NCBI RefSeq assembly: GCF_014207745.1
Contig: NZ_JACHJB010000002.1
Location: 1,302,001-1,366,000, forward strand
Direction: 5' to 3'
Length of the DNA stretch: 64,000 nt
Origin: Nonomuraea muscovyensis
GTDB taxonomy: Bacteria; Actinomycetota; Actinomycetes; Streptosporangiales; Streptosporangiaceae
Of the stretch, positions 14,930-22,420 are shown one piece after another (the first letter of the stretch is position 1; each line of letters opens with the position of its first letter). The notes beneath the pieces were generated by a model. That model saw only the letters and a list, made by a program, of their open reading frames with translations, made no database searches and was not told where the DNA came from. Both the position numbers and the translations under genes were made by a program.

Positions 14930-15442
14930 TCAGATCGCCGTACGGCAGATGGAGAAGCGGGAGACCCTGCCCCCGCCGCAGTCGTTGTACTCGTACCAGC
15001 CGTCGGAGCACTTGCGTCGGGTGCTGGTGGTGCTGCCGCCGGTCCACTTCCACGCGTTGTGACCGTCGCAGCTCGTGGCGTAGTGGGTGTAGCGGAAGTT
15101 GTAGCAGGTGCCGGACCCGCCGTCGTTGCGGTGCCAGCTGCCGGAGCAGTTGCCGGAGAACAGCGCGCTCGCCGGGTAGCAGACCTGGCTCGCAGTCACG
15201 AAGCCGTGGCAGGTCCCCCACGCGGTGTACGAGGCAGCCGCGGCGGAGCGCGGCTTGGACCAGGGCAGGAGGTCGAGAGCGCCGAGGCCGGTCGCCACGG
15301 CGGCTCCGGTGGCCAGGCCCAGGACGCGCCGTCTGCTCCAGCCTTCCCGCTTGGCGCCGACCAGGGTCGGTAACGCCTGCTCGGGCATCTCCTCACTGCT
15401 GGGAATCTGATCGAGGATCGAACTCCGCTTTTCGGCCTTCAC
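14930..15442 (-). CDS. Tat-exported Cys-rich small protein (MauA-like), operon A
   Basis: A 170-residue protein with a long N-region, a twin-arginine signal (WSRRRVLGLATGAAVATGL) and an Ala-rich cleavage zone near residue 70. The mature part of about 100 residues holds eight Cys and a conserved core shared with the operon B copy: Cys, Trp, GTCYN, Cys, NAW-K/R-WT, K/R-CxDG, CGG, IC. The layout (Tat export, small, Cys-rich, with MauD- and MauE-like partners) recalls methylamine dehydrogenase light chain, whose TTQ cofactor comes from two Trp. Clear homology to MauA was not established. GTG start at 15442 overlaps the thioredoxin stop. Confidence 0.75.
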   Translation of the reverse strand: MKAEKRSSILDQIPSSEEMPEQALPTLVGAKREGWSRRRVLGLATGAAVATGLGALDLLPWSKPRSAAAASYTAWGTCHGFVTASQVCYPASALFSGNCSGSWHRNDGGSGTCYNFRYTHYATSCDGHNAWKWTGGSTTSTRRKCSDGWYEYNDCGGGRVSRFSICRTAI

Positions 15443-15945
15443 AGCTGCTTTTCCTTTCTGGTCGCCACCGCTCGCTCGACGATCTCCGTGAGCGCCTCTC
15501 CGGATCCCACGGGCGAGGTGAAGCCCACGACGCCGTTCTCGTCCACGACGAGCAGAGCCGGGGTGTACGGCACGCCGGCCGCTCGCCAGACCGCTGGATC
15601 CTTGATCACCCTGATGGATTCGGGCAGTTGCTTGTCGAACGCAGGATCGTCGGACAGGACCGCGAACGACAGGTCCCGAGGGAGGGTGATCGCCAGCCTG
15701 GCAGCCGCCTGCAGGACGTCGTCGCAGATGGGGCAGCGACGATTGACCTTGATCACCATGGTGGTGCCGCCGGGGACGGCCAGCGCGTTCGCCTGCGTGT
15801 CGGGGCCGGTGGCCAGGCGCACGCCGACGCCGCTGTAGGTGGCCAGTTCCAGTTCGCGCACCCGCCGGTAGAGGCCGGCACAGGCGGCGAAGAGGAGGAG
15901 GACCAGAATCGCCAGGATGATGACCGCCGCCGTCAACGGCTCCAC
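15439..15945 (-). CDS. MauD-like membrane-anchored thioredoxin, operon A
   Basis: A 168-residue protein with one N-terminal membrane helix (AAVIILAILVLLLFAACAGLY) followed by a thioredoxin-like domain outside the membrane. The active site is CPIC (in TMVIKVNRRCPICDDVL), and TPALLVVDENGVVGF contains the cis-Pro region. This matches MauD, which is thought to help form or guard the disulfides of the exported small subunit. GTG start one base after the stop of the first gene; overlaps the MauA-like gene by GTGA. Confidence 0.85.
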   Translation of the reverse strand: MEPLTAAVIILAILVLLLFAACAGLYRRVRELELATYSGVGVRLATGPDTQANALAVPGGTTMVIKVNRRCPICDDVLQAAARLAITLPRDLSFAVLSDDPAFDKQLPESIRVIKDPAVWRAAGVPYTPALLVVDENGVVGFTSPVGSGEALTEIVERAVATRKEKQL

Positions 15946-15946
15946 G

Positions 15947-16696
15947 TCAAGCCTGCCACTCGACGCGCTTGACCTTGCTCAGGAAGTCGGCGGCGGTCTG
16001 CGCGCTGCCCGCCTGCGCGCGAGCCGTCACGCTCGCCCCGCCGGCGCCCGGGGCGTCCCAGGGGTACAGGGTGGCGATGGCGCTCTCGGTGACCAGGAGG
16101 AACGGCGTTTCGTCCCCCGTGGGCGGCGCGGGCATCCGCCACAGCTCACCCGCCGCCGCGCCGAAGCCCCGCCACTCGGGGATCCGGCTGACTCCTGCCT
16201 GCTTGGCCTCGACCATCATGGTGCCGACGCCCGCGATCCAGGTCGCGTAGAACTCCGTGGAGACGTCGAAGCGCTTGCCGCCGTCGGCCGTCAGGCCTTC
16301 AGGGGTGTCGGTCCACGTCACGCGACTGAACGTCTCGACGATGTCGGCCGATTCCCATTCCGGGGCGTAGAAGAGCCCGTGGGTCATGTGCCACGGACCC
16401 AGCCACACGGCCCATCGGGCGTCGGCCGGATCCTCGCAGTCGTAGATGACGACTTCCCCACCGGCCAGGGAGAGCCGCTCACGCTCCCGGCCGCGGACCG
16501 AGTTGACGCCCGCCGTCAGGGCGGACTTGGGAGCCAGTTCGAGTGCCCAGCTTTCGGCGGTCGTCTTCCGGCCACCGTACTTCGGTGTGTAGCGAACGTG
16601 GCCGGTCCATGAGGCCACCGAGGCGGCTTCCGCGTCGTCGACCTCGAGGCGGAGAATGGAGTTGGAGGCAGTTCGGAGAGTGGATAAATGCCCCAT
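15947..16696 (-). CDS. Soluble protein of unknown function, first gene of operon A
   Basis: About 249 residues, no signal peptide or membrane segment. Not recognised, but homologous to the first gene of operon B (17248-17925): shared pieces are DTPEGLT/DTPDGLT, a G-x-LW/MW-R stretch, and a C-terminal pattern LLVTESAIATLYPWD against VFVVNETAATTVVAANPD. Start 16696 (MGHLSTLR) is chosen because it lines up with the operon B protein; an ATG at 16756 would add 20 residues and has a poor ribosome site. Position suggests a cytoplasmic partner of the MauA-like precursor, for example a chaperone or modifying enzyme. Confidence 0.65.
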   Translation of the reverse strand: MGHLSTLRTASNSILRLEVDDAEAASVASWTGHVRYTPKYGGRKTTAESWALELAPKSALTAGVNSVRGRERERLSLAGGEVVIYDCEDPADARWAVWLGPWHMTHGLFYAPEWESADIVETFSRVTWTDTPEGLTADGGKRFDVSTEFYATWIAGVGTMMVEAKQAGVSRIPEWRGFGAAAGELWRMPAPPTGDETPFLLVTESAIATLYPWDAPGAGGASVTARAQAGSAQTAADFLSKVKRVEWQA

Positions 16697-16990
16697 TGAG
16701 CCCTGGCCTTTCGTGGCAGTTTCGGGCACCTGATAATCTCCCCCGGAGCTTGGCATGATCGATCACCCGGGTCAAGACGCGATATTTACGGCCGTTTGTC
16801 GATGGATTCATGCTCCGACGGGTCGGGGTTACGGCCGTTGAGGTCAGATCGCGACCCTCGTCGCCTCATGAGCAGATCATTGAAATTTATATGTTCGCGA
16901 GCCTCCCGATGGACAGCGGAAAGGAATGGACGGATCGCCCGCTGAAGGCGACGGCGGCCGATGAACCAGGTGGCAGTCCACGCCGCCCTG

Positions 16991-17029
16991 CTGGTCCACG
17001 GGGCTGGTCCACGGGGCTGGTCCACGGGG
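16991..17029. repeat. Three perfect tandem copies of a 13-bp unit
   Basis: The unit CTGGTCCACGGGG occurs at 16991-17003, 17004-17016 and 17017-17029 with no mismatch, in the middle of the divergent control region. It could be a slipped-strand repeat or an array of activator sites; 13 bp does not match a whole number of helix turns. Confidence 0.9.
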
Positions 17030-17099
17030 CACGCTGCCGGCATCGGCGTCCGACGCCGGATGGCTGCCACCTCGGGCCTCAACCGGTTGCAACAAGATC

Positions 17100-17128
17100 T
17101 TGACCCTCTGAAGATCGCGTGAGATAGT
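17100..17128 (+). promoter_or_regulatory. Candidate housekeeping-type promoter of operon B
   Basis: TTGACC (17100-17105), a 17-bp spacer and GATAGT (17123-17128) form a good sigma-70-type promoter, about 120 bp before the first ATG. The palindrome CAACCGGTTG lies 10 bp upstream of the -35 box and could bind a regulator. Confidence 0.5.
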
Positions 17129-17247
17129 CCCATCGATCTTGAGCGTGCCTCGCGACAGGCCGGCACGTGCGCACCTCCTTTGCATCGCTGAACCACGCGG
17201 ACTCTCGTTCGGCGTGCCCTTCTCCCCCCCTCGCGGAAGGCGACGAC

Positions 17248-17925
17248 ATGCAAGTGCGTGCACCCAACGGACAGACTCTCACCGTCGACGGAAACCCCCA
17301 GCCCTTCATCGGCGGCTGGGCCTATCTCATCTGGGCACACGGCCCAACCGGCGGCATCCGCTTCCAGGTCACACCGGCGGGCTCCGCCGAGCTCGTCTCC
17401 AAGCAGCTGGGCGACTGGTCCCGCTTCACCGTGCGTGAGGCTCAGTGGAACGGCGGCCGGCTCATGTCTCTCGAGGACCCGGAGAGCGGCACCAACATGG
17501 TGTGGGTGGGACCGCACCACGAGGTCGCCACCTTCTTCAACGGCACGGGCGTCCCGTTCGAAGCCTTCATGGACATCCTGGCCAAGTTCGACCTTCAGGA
17601 CACGCCGGACGGGCTGACCATGCTGCCCCGGGCGGGATCGGGCCTGACACTCGGCAACCTGCTGGCGGTCAACACCATCGACCAGGTCTGCAACGTCCAG
17701 GTCAAGCCGATCGCGGACAGCTCGGAGGCGGTCCCGCGCTCCTCGGGCAGGCGTGTGCGCGGCGGCGCGATGTGGCGCGTCGACGAGCGGGACGAGTCCG
17801 GCGCCGTCAAGACCCGCTCGGTCTTCGTGGTCAACGAGACCGCCGCGACGACCGTCGTCGCGGCCAACCCTGACGACACCCGGTTCATCGGCGTCGTGGA
17901 GTCCATCTCGTGCAGGCTGAGCTAG
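17248..17925 (+). CDS. Soluble protein of unknown function, first gene of operon B
   Basis: A 225-residue protein, start ATG preceded by GGAAGG. No signal peptide or membrane helix. It is the homologue of the operon A protein at 15947-16696, with DTPDGLT, GGAMWRVDE and VFVVNETAATTVVAANPDDTRF as the conserved parts. Function unknown; being the first gene in both copies it is probably needed for making or handling the exported Cys-rich protein. Confidence 0.7.
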   Translation: MQVRAPNGQTLTVDGNPQPFIGGWAYLIWAHGPTGGIRFQVTPAGSAELVSKQLGDWSRFTVREAQWNGGRLMSLEDPESGTNMVWVGPHHEVATFFNGTGVPFEAFMDILAKFDLQDTPDGLTMLPRAGSGLTLGNLLAVNTIDQVCNVQVKPIADSSEAVPRSSGRRVRGGAMWRVDERDESGAVKTRSVFVVNETAATTVVAANPDDTRFIGVVESISCRLS

Positions 17926-17929
17926 ACCG

Positions 17930-18436
17930 ATGAGGGCTCTCCTCGATTCGCTGGCGGTTCTGTCCTTCCTGGGAACGGTGCTGCTGCTCTTCGCCTTCTC
18001 CACGCTGCTGGGCATGGTCCGCCAGCTGCAGGGCAAGCTGCTCCAGGCGCAGGCGGCCGCGCCGGCGGCACCGGCCGCCAGGTCGGTGGCCAGGTTCGCG
18101 TCCGACGACGGCCTGCCCACCTTCGTCCTGGTCGTGTCCGAACACTGCCCCAACTGCCGGGAACGCGCCCACCGCCTCGCCGCAGTGGCCGGGCCCGGCC
18201 TGTCCGGGCACGCTGTGCTGCTGGGGTCCGCCGCCCATTGCGCCGAGTGGGTGACGGACAGCCAGGTCCTGCCCGTGATCGACGCCGCCTTGCTCGGCCA
18301 GCTCGCGGTCGGTGCGACCCCGTCGCTGGTCAAGTACTCCGCCAACGGGACCGAGGAGTGGCGCAGGGTCGTCGGATCCGACGACGACCTCGACGCCTTC
18401 CTCGCCGTCAGCCCCTCAGAGAGGTTAAGCGCATGA
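17930..18436 (+). CDS. MauD-like membrane-anchored thioredoxin, operon B
   Basis: A 168-residue protein with an N-terminal membrane helix (LAVLSFLGTVLLLFAFSTLL), an Ala-rich linker and a thioredoxin-like domain with active site CPNC (FVLVVSEHCPNCRERAH) and an ATPSLV segment near the cis-Pro place. It is the same length as its operon A counterpart but diverged in sequence. It starts 4 bp after the first gene and its stop overlaps the next ATG (ATGA). Confidence 0.82.
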   Translation: MRALLDSLAVLSFLGTVLLLFAFSTLLGMVRQLQGKLLQAQAAAPAAPAARSVARFASDDGLPTFVLVVSEHCPNCRERAHRLAAVAGPGLSGHAVLLGSAAHCAEWVTDSQVLPVIDAALLGQLAVGATPSLVKYSANGTEEWRRVVGSDDDLDAFLAVSPSERLSA

Positions 18437-18933
18437 CAGTCGATGTCGACCGCTACTGGGCCGAGGTGCCCTCCGTCGAAGACGACGAGCCGGACAGCGG
18501 CACGAGCCCCCGCCTGACGCGGCCGGCCCCCTCCCGCCGAACCGTCTTCAAGACCATGGGCGTGCTGGGCGGCGCCCTGGCCCTGAACGTGCTGTCCGCC
18601 CTGCCCGGCAAGAACAACAGCGCCCACGCGGTGGTGGGGAACGAGTACACCAACTGCGCCGGCTACAACAGCGCCGCCGGTTACAACAACAACACCAAGG
18701 CCTGCGTCGGCGCCCCGTACTCCAGGAGCTACTGCGGCGGCGACGGCTGGTTCCTGCGCTCCTCCGGCACCTGCTACAACAGCTACGCCATCAAGGCGTG
18801 CGGCTCCGGCAGCCTGACCGACCGGAACGCCTGGCGCTGGACGCACAACGGCACCCCGTACCGCTGCGCCGACGGCAACGTCGCCACCTGCGGCGGGACC
18901 ACCTTCTACATCTGCTCCTACTCCAACCCCTGA
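18433..18933 (+). CDS. Tat-exported Cys-rich small protein (MauA-like), operon B
   Basis: A 166-residue protein with a twin-arginine signal (SRRTVFKTMGVLGGALALNVL) and a mature part of about 95 residues rich in Asn, Tyr, Ser and Gly with eight Cys. Shared with the operon A protein: a Cys then Trp, GTCYN, NAWRWT (W-x-W), RCADG, CGG and IC. Eight Cys would allow four disulfides, consistent with the thioredoxin and MauE-like partners. The two Trp of NAWRWT are conserved in both copies, a place to look for a Trp-derived cofactor. Confidence 0.75.
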   Translation: MTVDVDRYWAEVPSVEDDEPDSGTSPRLTRPAPSRRTVFKTMGVLGGALALNVLSALPGKNNSAHAVVGNEYTNCAGYNSAAGYNNNTKACVGAPYSRSYCGGDGWFLRSSGTCYNSYAIKACGSGSLTDRNAWRWTHNGTPYRCADGNVATCGGTTFYICSYSNP

Positions 18934-18941
18934 GCAACCGG

Positions 18942-19655
18942 ATGAGCAACACGTTCGCCGCCACCAGGGTCGCGCTCGGCATCATGCTGAGCACGGCCCT
19001 GGTCATGGCCGCCCACCAGGTCTGGACCCCGTCGTTCACCCCGCTCGCCTGGACGCTGCTGGGGGTGACGGCCGGGTTCTCGCTGTCCGGCTCCGTTTGA
19101 AGCCTCAACTCAGCGGACCTGCTGACCTCGTCGGTCTGGCGAGGCAAGTTGCCGGTGTTCAGCATCGGACTCATGCTCGGCGCGCTGCTGGCCGGGCTCA
19201 TCACGGGAGCGCTCGGCGGGCTGGCCTCGATCATCCCGGAAGCGGTGCGGCTGTGGACGCTCGCCCCGATCGTCGCCGTCATCCTGGTCTTTGAACTGGC
19301 CGGACGGCCGCTGTCGCTGCCGCAGAACCGCCGGCTCGTGCCGCAGGACGTCATCCCCCGCGCCGACTTCGCCGGACCGCTGCAGTTCGGCTTCGAGATG
19401 GGCACGGGTGTGCGTACCTTCACCCCGACCGCGCTGCCCCAACTGCTCGTCCTGGTCATCGTGCTGGCCGGAGGGCTGGGCCCGGGCCTGCTGACAGGGC
19501 TGGGCTTCGGTGTGGGCAGGGCGCTCATGCCGCTCTCCCGCGCGCTCAGCGGCGACCCGCGCCGGTGGGACACGAAGTTGCTGGCCTCGACGGCATGGGT
19601 GGGGCGCCTGTGCGCCACCGGGTTCCTGTTGTCGCTCGCGCTCCTTTGGACGTAG
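18942..19655 (+). CDS. Candidate selenoprotein B: polytopic membrane protein with in-frame TGA (Sec53)
   Basis: Read through TGA at 19098-19100 this gives a 237-residue membrane protein. Residues 1-52 end GFSLSGSV, TGA is codon 53, then SLNSADLLTSSVWRG continues in frame. The first possible start after the TGA is TTG at 19149, 48 bp on, yet the stretch before it is conserved as protein with the operon A copy, so it must be translated. Later motifs PQNRRLVPQ and QFGFEMGTGVRTFTPTALP are shared with copy A. Gene ends with TAG immediately followed by the ATG of the MauE-like gene. The Sec lies at the end of the second membrane helix. Probable role: membrane redox relay between MauD/MauE-like proteins; inference. 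Confidence 0.85.
19110..19125 (+). promoter_or_regulatory. SECIS-like hairpin downstream of the TGA, copy B
   Basis: TCAGC (19110-19114) pairs with GCTGA (19121-19125) around GGACCT; a further G-U pair is possible. The loop begins 14 nt after the TGA. An outer pairing GCCTC (19102-19106) with GAGGC (19141-19145) could extend the element. The GG in the loop resembles the GGUCU loop of E. coli fdhF. Confidence 0.55.
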
Positions 19656-20186
19656 ATGACCGTCTTCGAAACGCTGCCGGCCTGCTTCACCCTGGCGGGC
19701 GCCGTGCTGCTGGTCGTCGCCGCGGTGCGCCGCGGCGACCTGACCTCCGTGGTCAGAGCACACGACCTTCTTCCCGCCTTCCTGGTACGGCTCGCGCCAC
19801 TGTTCGGCCCTGCCGAGGGCCTGGCCGGCGCCGCCGTACTGGCCGGTTGGCTGACCGGAGAAGTCCGGCTGCTCCGGTTCGCCGCCGCGATCGTGGCGCT
19901 GTGGTACCTGGCGCTGGCGGCCTATCTGGTCGTCCTGCTGCGGCGCAGGGGCGGAGTGCCGTGCGGATGCCTGGACGAGACCAGCCCGGTCTCGCCTGCG
20001 AAGGTCGGCCGGGCCGTACTGCTGGCTCTGGCGACGGCACCGCTCGTCGCGGGATGGCCGCCTGTACCGGCCGAGACGGGCACCCGGCTGCTCTCCTGCG
20101 GGCTGGCCGCCTTCGTGGCCGGGTTCGTGATCATCGCCGGCAAGGTGGCCGATCTCCGGGGAACCTCCGCGGCCCACGGGCAGTAA
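19656..20186 (+). CDS. MauE-like membrane protein, operon B
   Basis: A 176-residue protein with four to five membrane helices, MauE/DoxX-like, carrying the VPCGCLDETSP motif in the family position (PCxC). ATG directly follows the TAG of the Sec-containing gene. It is about 50 residues longer than the operon A copy, with an extra C-terminal helix. Presumed role: membrane electron or disulfide exchange with the MauD-like thioredoxin. Confidence 0.8.
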   Translation: MTVFETLPACFTLAGAVLLVVAAVRRGDLTSVVRAHDLLPAFLVRLAPLFGPAEGLAGAAVLAGWLTGEVRLLRFAAAIVALWYLALAAYLVVLLRRRGGVPCGCLDETSPVSPAKVGRAVLLALATAPLVAGWPPVPAETGTRLLSCGLAAFVAGFVIIAGKVADLRGTSAAHGQ

Positions 20187-20216
20187 TCAGGATGACGACC
20201 ATGGGAAGGATCAGAC

Positions 20217-20732
20217 GTGAACCGCACCATCGTGACGCTCATCATGCTGCTCTGCGCCGGCTGTGGCACAGCGGCTCGGGGGGAGACCGGCCCTCTCTCG
20301 CCGCTCCTGGAGCCAGGCCAACTCAAGGACGGCCGCACGTGGACGGTAGCGGCCACCTCGCACGGAACGTGGCGGGAGCTGGACGAGAGCCTGGTGCCCT
20401 GCGGCAACCGGGTCATCGCGCCGATGGAGGCCGCGACCCGGTGGCGATCTTTCACGGCGACGGACGGCACCACGGTGACGCAGGTCGTGGTGAGCGGGGT
20501 GGACGCCATGGACGCGTTCAAGGCCTTCTACGCCGAATGCGGCGCGGTCGGCAGCGTCGACTCGGTCACCGGGCCCAAGAACATCGCGCGCCACGACGGC
20601 GAGGTGGAGGTGGCGGCGATGTCGAAGGACAGGTTCATCGTGATCGGCGGCACCGCCTCCGACACGCAGCTCCAACTGTTCGCGGAGACCGCCCGCACCC
20701 ACCTGGACGCCGTCGGTACGGGCACCGGCTGA
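20217..20732 (+). CDS. Lipoprotein of unknown function, end of operon B
   Basis: A 171-residue lipoprotein: GTG start with AAGGA 7 bp upstream, hydrophobic TIVTLIMLLCAGC with the lipobox Cys near residue 16. The mature part has no recognised domain (WTVAATSHGTWRELDESLVPCGNRV, VDAMDAFKAFYAECGAVGSV). It is 30 bp behind the MauE-like gene on the same strand and is probably part of operon B; operon A has no equivalent. Confidence 0.75.
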   Translation: MNRTIVTLIMLLCAGCGTAARGETGPLSPLLEPGQLKDGRTWTVAATSHGTWRELDESLVPCGNRVIAPMEAATRWRSFTATDGTTVTQVVVSGVDAMDAFKAFYAECGAVGSVDSVTGPKNIARHDGEVEVAAMSKDRFIVIGGTASDTQLQLFAETARTHLDAVGTGTG

Positions 20733-20832
20733 GGACGGTGACGACGACACGCCGCCTTCGACGCCACGACGGGGGGACGTTCCGCATGCTCGGCGACGCC
20801 GCCCGACCCCGTCGTCGCCTGCCCCAACGGCC

Positions 20833-20855
20833 GTTTCGGAGGATGATCAGGTAGA
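20833..20855 (+). promoter_or_regulatory. Weak SigB-like promoter candidate before the DUF5994/STAS genes
   Basis: GTTT (20833-20836) and GGTAGA (20850-20855), 13 bp apart, resemble the GTTT / GGGTA stress-sigma pattern of actinomycetes. The rest of 20733-20965 holds no gene that I can support. Confidence 0.25.
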
Positions 20856-20965
20856 CTGGCGATACCGAGGACTTCTTGTGCGTTGGCAGCCGGTCGGCGT
20901 CGCCCGCGGCGATACATCATTTCGAGGCCTCCATCATCACGGGGCCTGGACAAGGCCAGGCGATC

Positions 20966-21550
20966 ATGCCGACCACGCTTCTGACTCCTCGGGCACCACT
21001 CTCCGCCGTATCCGGCACGATTCCACGGGTCGATTCGCCAGTGCGGCTCGCCCTCACTCCCCTGCCCGGCCCGCGTGACGTCGTGGACGGCACGTGGTGG
21101 CCCTATTCACGCGACGCCACGACCCAGTTGCCCGGGCTGATCGCCGCGGTCGACCAGCGGCGCGGGCGCACCACGCTGCGCGTCGGCGTGCACCCGGAGG
21201 CGTGGGAGCACATCCCGCGCCGGGTTCCGGCGCGAGGGCGCCAGGTCGACGTCCGGCTGTTCCACCACGCCCACGTCGAGCTGGTCGTCCTGTGCTTCGC
21301 CGGCGGCGAGCACCTCGCCCTGCACGTCGTCCCGCCGGGCACCGCCAACCGTGCCACGGACAGGGCCACCGATGGTGTCGCCGACAGCGCCACCAACAGT
21401 GCCGCCGACAGTGCCGCAGATGCCACCGACAGTGCCGCCGGCCGTACCACGCGACCCGCGCCGCCGCCCGTGCTCACGGCCGCTCACCCGTGGCCGGGCC
21501 CGCCGGACGCGCGAACCTCGCCACGTCGTCCCCGCCCGTGCGGCGGCTGA
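20966..21550 (+). CDS. DUF5994 family protein
   Basis: A 194-residue protein. The core VRLALTPLPGPRDVVDGTWWPYSRD...LPGLIAAVDQR, HPEAWEHIPRR and HLALHVVPPGT is the pattern of DUF5994, a family of unknown function widespread in actinomycetes. After this the C-terminus is low-complexity, with repeated A-T/S-D units (ADSATNSAADSAADAT), probably unstructured. Start 20966 is the best ATG, although its ribosome site is weak. It lies upstream of a STAS gene on the same strand. Confidence 0.7.
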   Translation: MPTTLLTPRAPLSAVSGTIPRVDSPVRLALTPLPGPRDVVDGTWWPYSRDATTQLPGLIAAVDQRRGRTTLRVGVHPEAWEHIPRRVPARGRQVDVRLFHHAHVELVVLCFAGGEHLALHVVPPGTANRATDRATDGVADSATNSAADSAADATDSAAGRTTRPAPPPVLTAAHPWPGPPDARTSPRRPRPCGG

Positions 21551-21588
21551 CCTGCGGCATGGCCTTACTTCTCCGATCGGAGCGTTCC

Positions 21589-21912
21589 ATGACCATCCTC
21601 GCGTCTGCCCCTCTCGGCAGAACCACCCTGACGGCGCCCACCGTCGTGCACGTGTCGGGCGACATCGACATCTTCACCAGTCACGCCCTCCGGACACGGC
21701 TGCTGAACGCCCTGCCCTACGGCAGCGGGCGGCTCGTCGTCGACCTGTCCGCGGTGGCGTTCTGCGACGCCTCCGGCCTGGGTGTGCTGGTCGGCATCCA
21801 GCACCGGGCCAGCCGGCGGGGCGTCGCCTTCGCGCTGCGGGGGCCGCGTCCGCAACTGCGCAAACTGCTGCGCGTCACCGGCCTGGACCGCAGCCTGCGG
21901 ATCGTGGTGTGA
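21589..21912 (+). CDS. STAS-domain anti-sigma factor antagonist
   Basis: A 107-residue single-domain STAS protein of the SpoIIAA/RsbV type. The phosphorylatable Ser is in FCDASGLGVLVGI after the usual VVHVSGDIDIFT and RLVVDLSAV segments. Such proteins bind a kinase/anti-sigma factor in a partner switch; no such kinase is adjacent, so the partner is elsewhere. One of three STAS proteins in this window. Confidence 0.88.
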   Translation: MTILASAPLGRTTLTAPTVVHVSGDIDIFTSHALRTRLLNALPYGSGRLVVDLSAVAFCDASGLGVLVGIQHRASRRGVAFALRGPRPQLRKLLRVTGLDRSLRIVV

Positions 21913-22005
21913 CGCCCCGCCCGCCGGGCCGCGCGGGCGGGCCCGGCCTTCCGCAGCCCGGCCGGCCGGCACCTCTGCTCGCCGGACCACGGCACAACGA
22001 CGAAA

Positions 22006-22037
22006 CGGGGCCCGCACCCGTGAAGGTGCGAGCCCCG
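22006..22037 (-). terminator. Intrinsic terminator of the cold-shock gene
   Basis: A 12-bp stem with one mismatch (CGGGGC-CGCACC against GGTGCG-GCCCCG), loop CGTGAA, followed on the minus strand by TTTC. It lies 18 bp beyond the cold-shock gene stop. Confidence 0.75.
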
Positions 22038-22054
22038 GCTCGTATGCGCTTCGG

Positions 22055-22261
22055 TCAGGCGGGAACGATGTTCTCGGCCTGCGGGCCCTTCTGACCCTGG
22101 GTCACGTCGAAGGCCACACGCTGGCCCTCGCGCAGCTCACGGTAGCCGCCCTGGGAAACGATGTTGGAGTAGTGGGCGAAGACGTCGGCGCCGCCGCCGT
22201 CCTGCTCGATGAAGCCGAAGCCCTTTTCGGAGTTGAACCACTTTACGGTTCCGCTGGCCAT
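22055..22261 (-). CDS. Cold-shock protein (CspA family)
   Basis: A 68-residue cold-shock-domain protein that binds single-stranded RNA and DNA. RNP1 is KGFGFIEQD and RNP2 is DVFAHYS; MASGTVKWFN and GQKGPQAENI complete the fold. Start 22261 has a strong AAGGAG site 7 bp upstream. A leader of about 90 nt separates it from the terminator of the gene upstream. Confidence 0.97.
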   Translation of the reverse strand: MASGTVKWFNSEKGFGFIEQDGGGADVFAHYSNIVSQGGYRELREGQRVAFDVTQGQKGPQAENIVPA

Positions 22262-22350
22262 GTCTGTCTCCTTCTGGTTGACGAACTCGGATCCGCCATG
22301 TGCGAATCCAGTGCCGCCGCGATGAGCCCATCCGGAGATGACCGGCAACA

Positions 22351-22384
22351 AAAATGCGCCCTACGGTTACATACCGTCAGGCGC
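22351..22384 (-). terminator. Intrinsic terminator of the methyltransferase gene
   Basis: On the minus strand an interrupted stem, GCGCC...ACGGT pairing with ACCGT...GGCGC around a 5-nt loop, is followed by ATTTTT. It lies between the methyltransferase stop and the cold-shock gene and separates the two transcripts. Confidence 0.6.
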
Positions 22385-22420
22385 ACACAAGTTTCATGGG
22401 TACCACAACTGCAACTGCCT

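Larger units (their letters stand above)
16757..17247. promoter_or_regulatory. Divergent control region between operons A and B
   Basis: This 491-bp gap separates the divergent starts of the two homologous operons and must hold both promoters. It contains three perfect tandem 13-bp units (16991-17029), the 10-bp palindrome CAACCGGTTG (17080-17089), a good -35/-10 pair for operon B (17100-17128), and an AT-rich patch near 16880. No credible gene is seen in it. Confidence 0.6.

Noticed and set aside
14751..15221. Long minus-strand frame ending at the TGA of selenoprotein A
   Set aside because: Its upstream part is an out-of-frame reading of the Cys-rich protein gene. Only the last 56 codons from ATG 14921 are real, and they belong to the Sec-containing gene.
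16786..18846. Very long minus-strand open frame opposite operon B
   Set aside because: It runs antisense through four real genes with conserved domains; composition is that of a GC-rich shadow frame.
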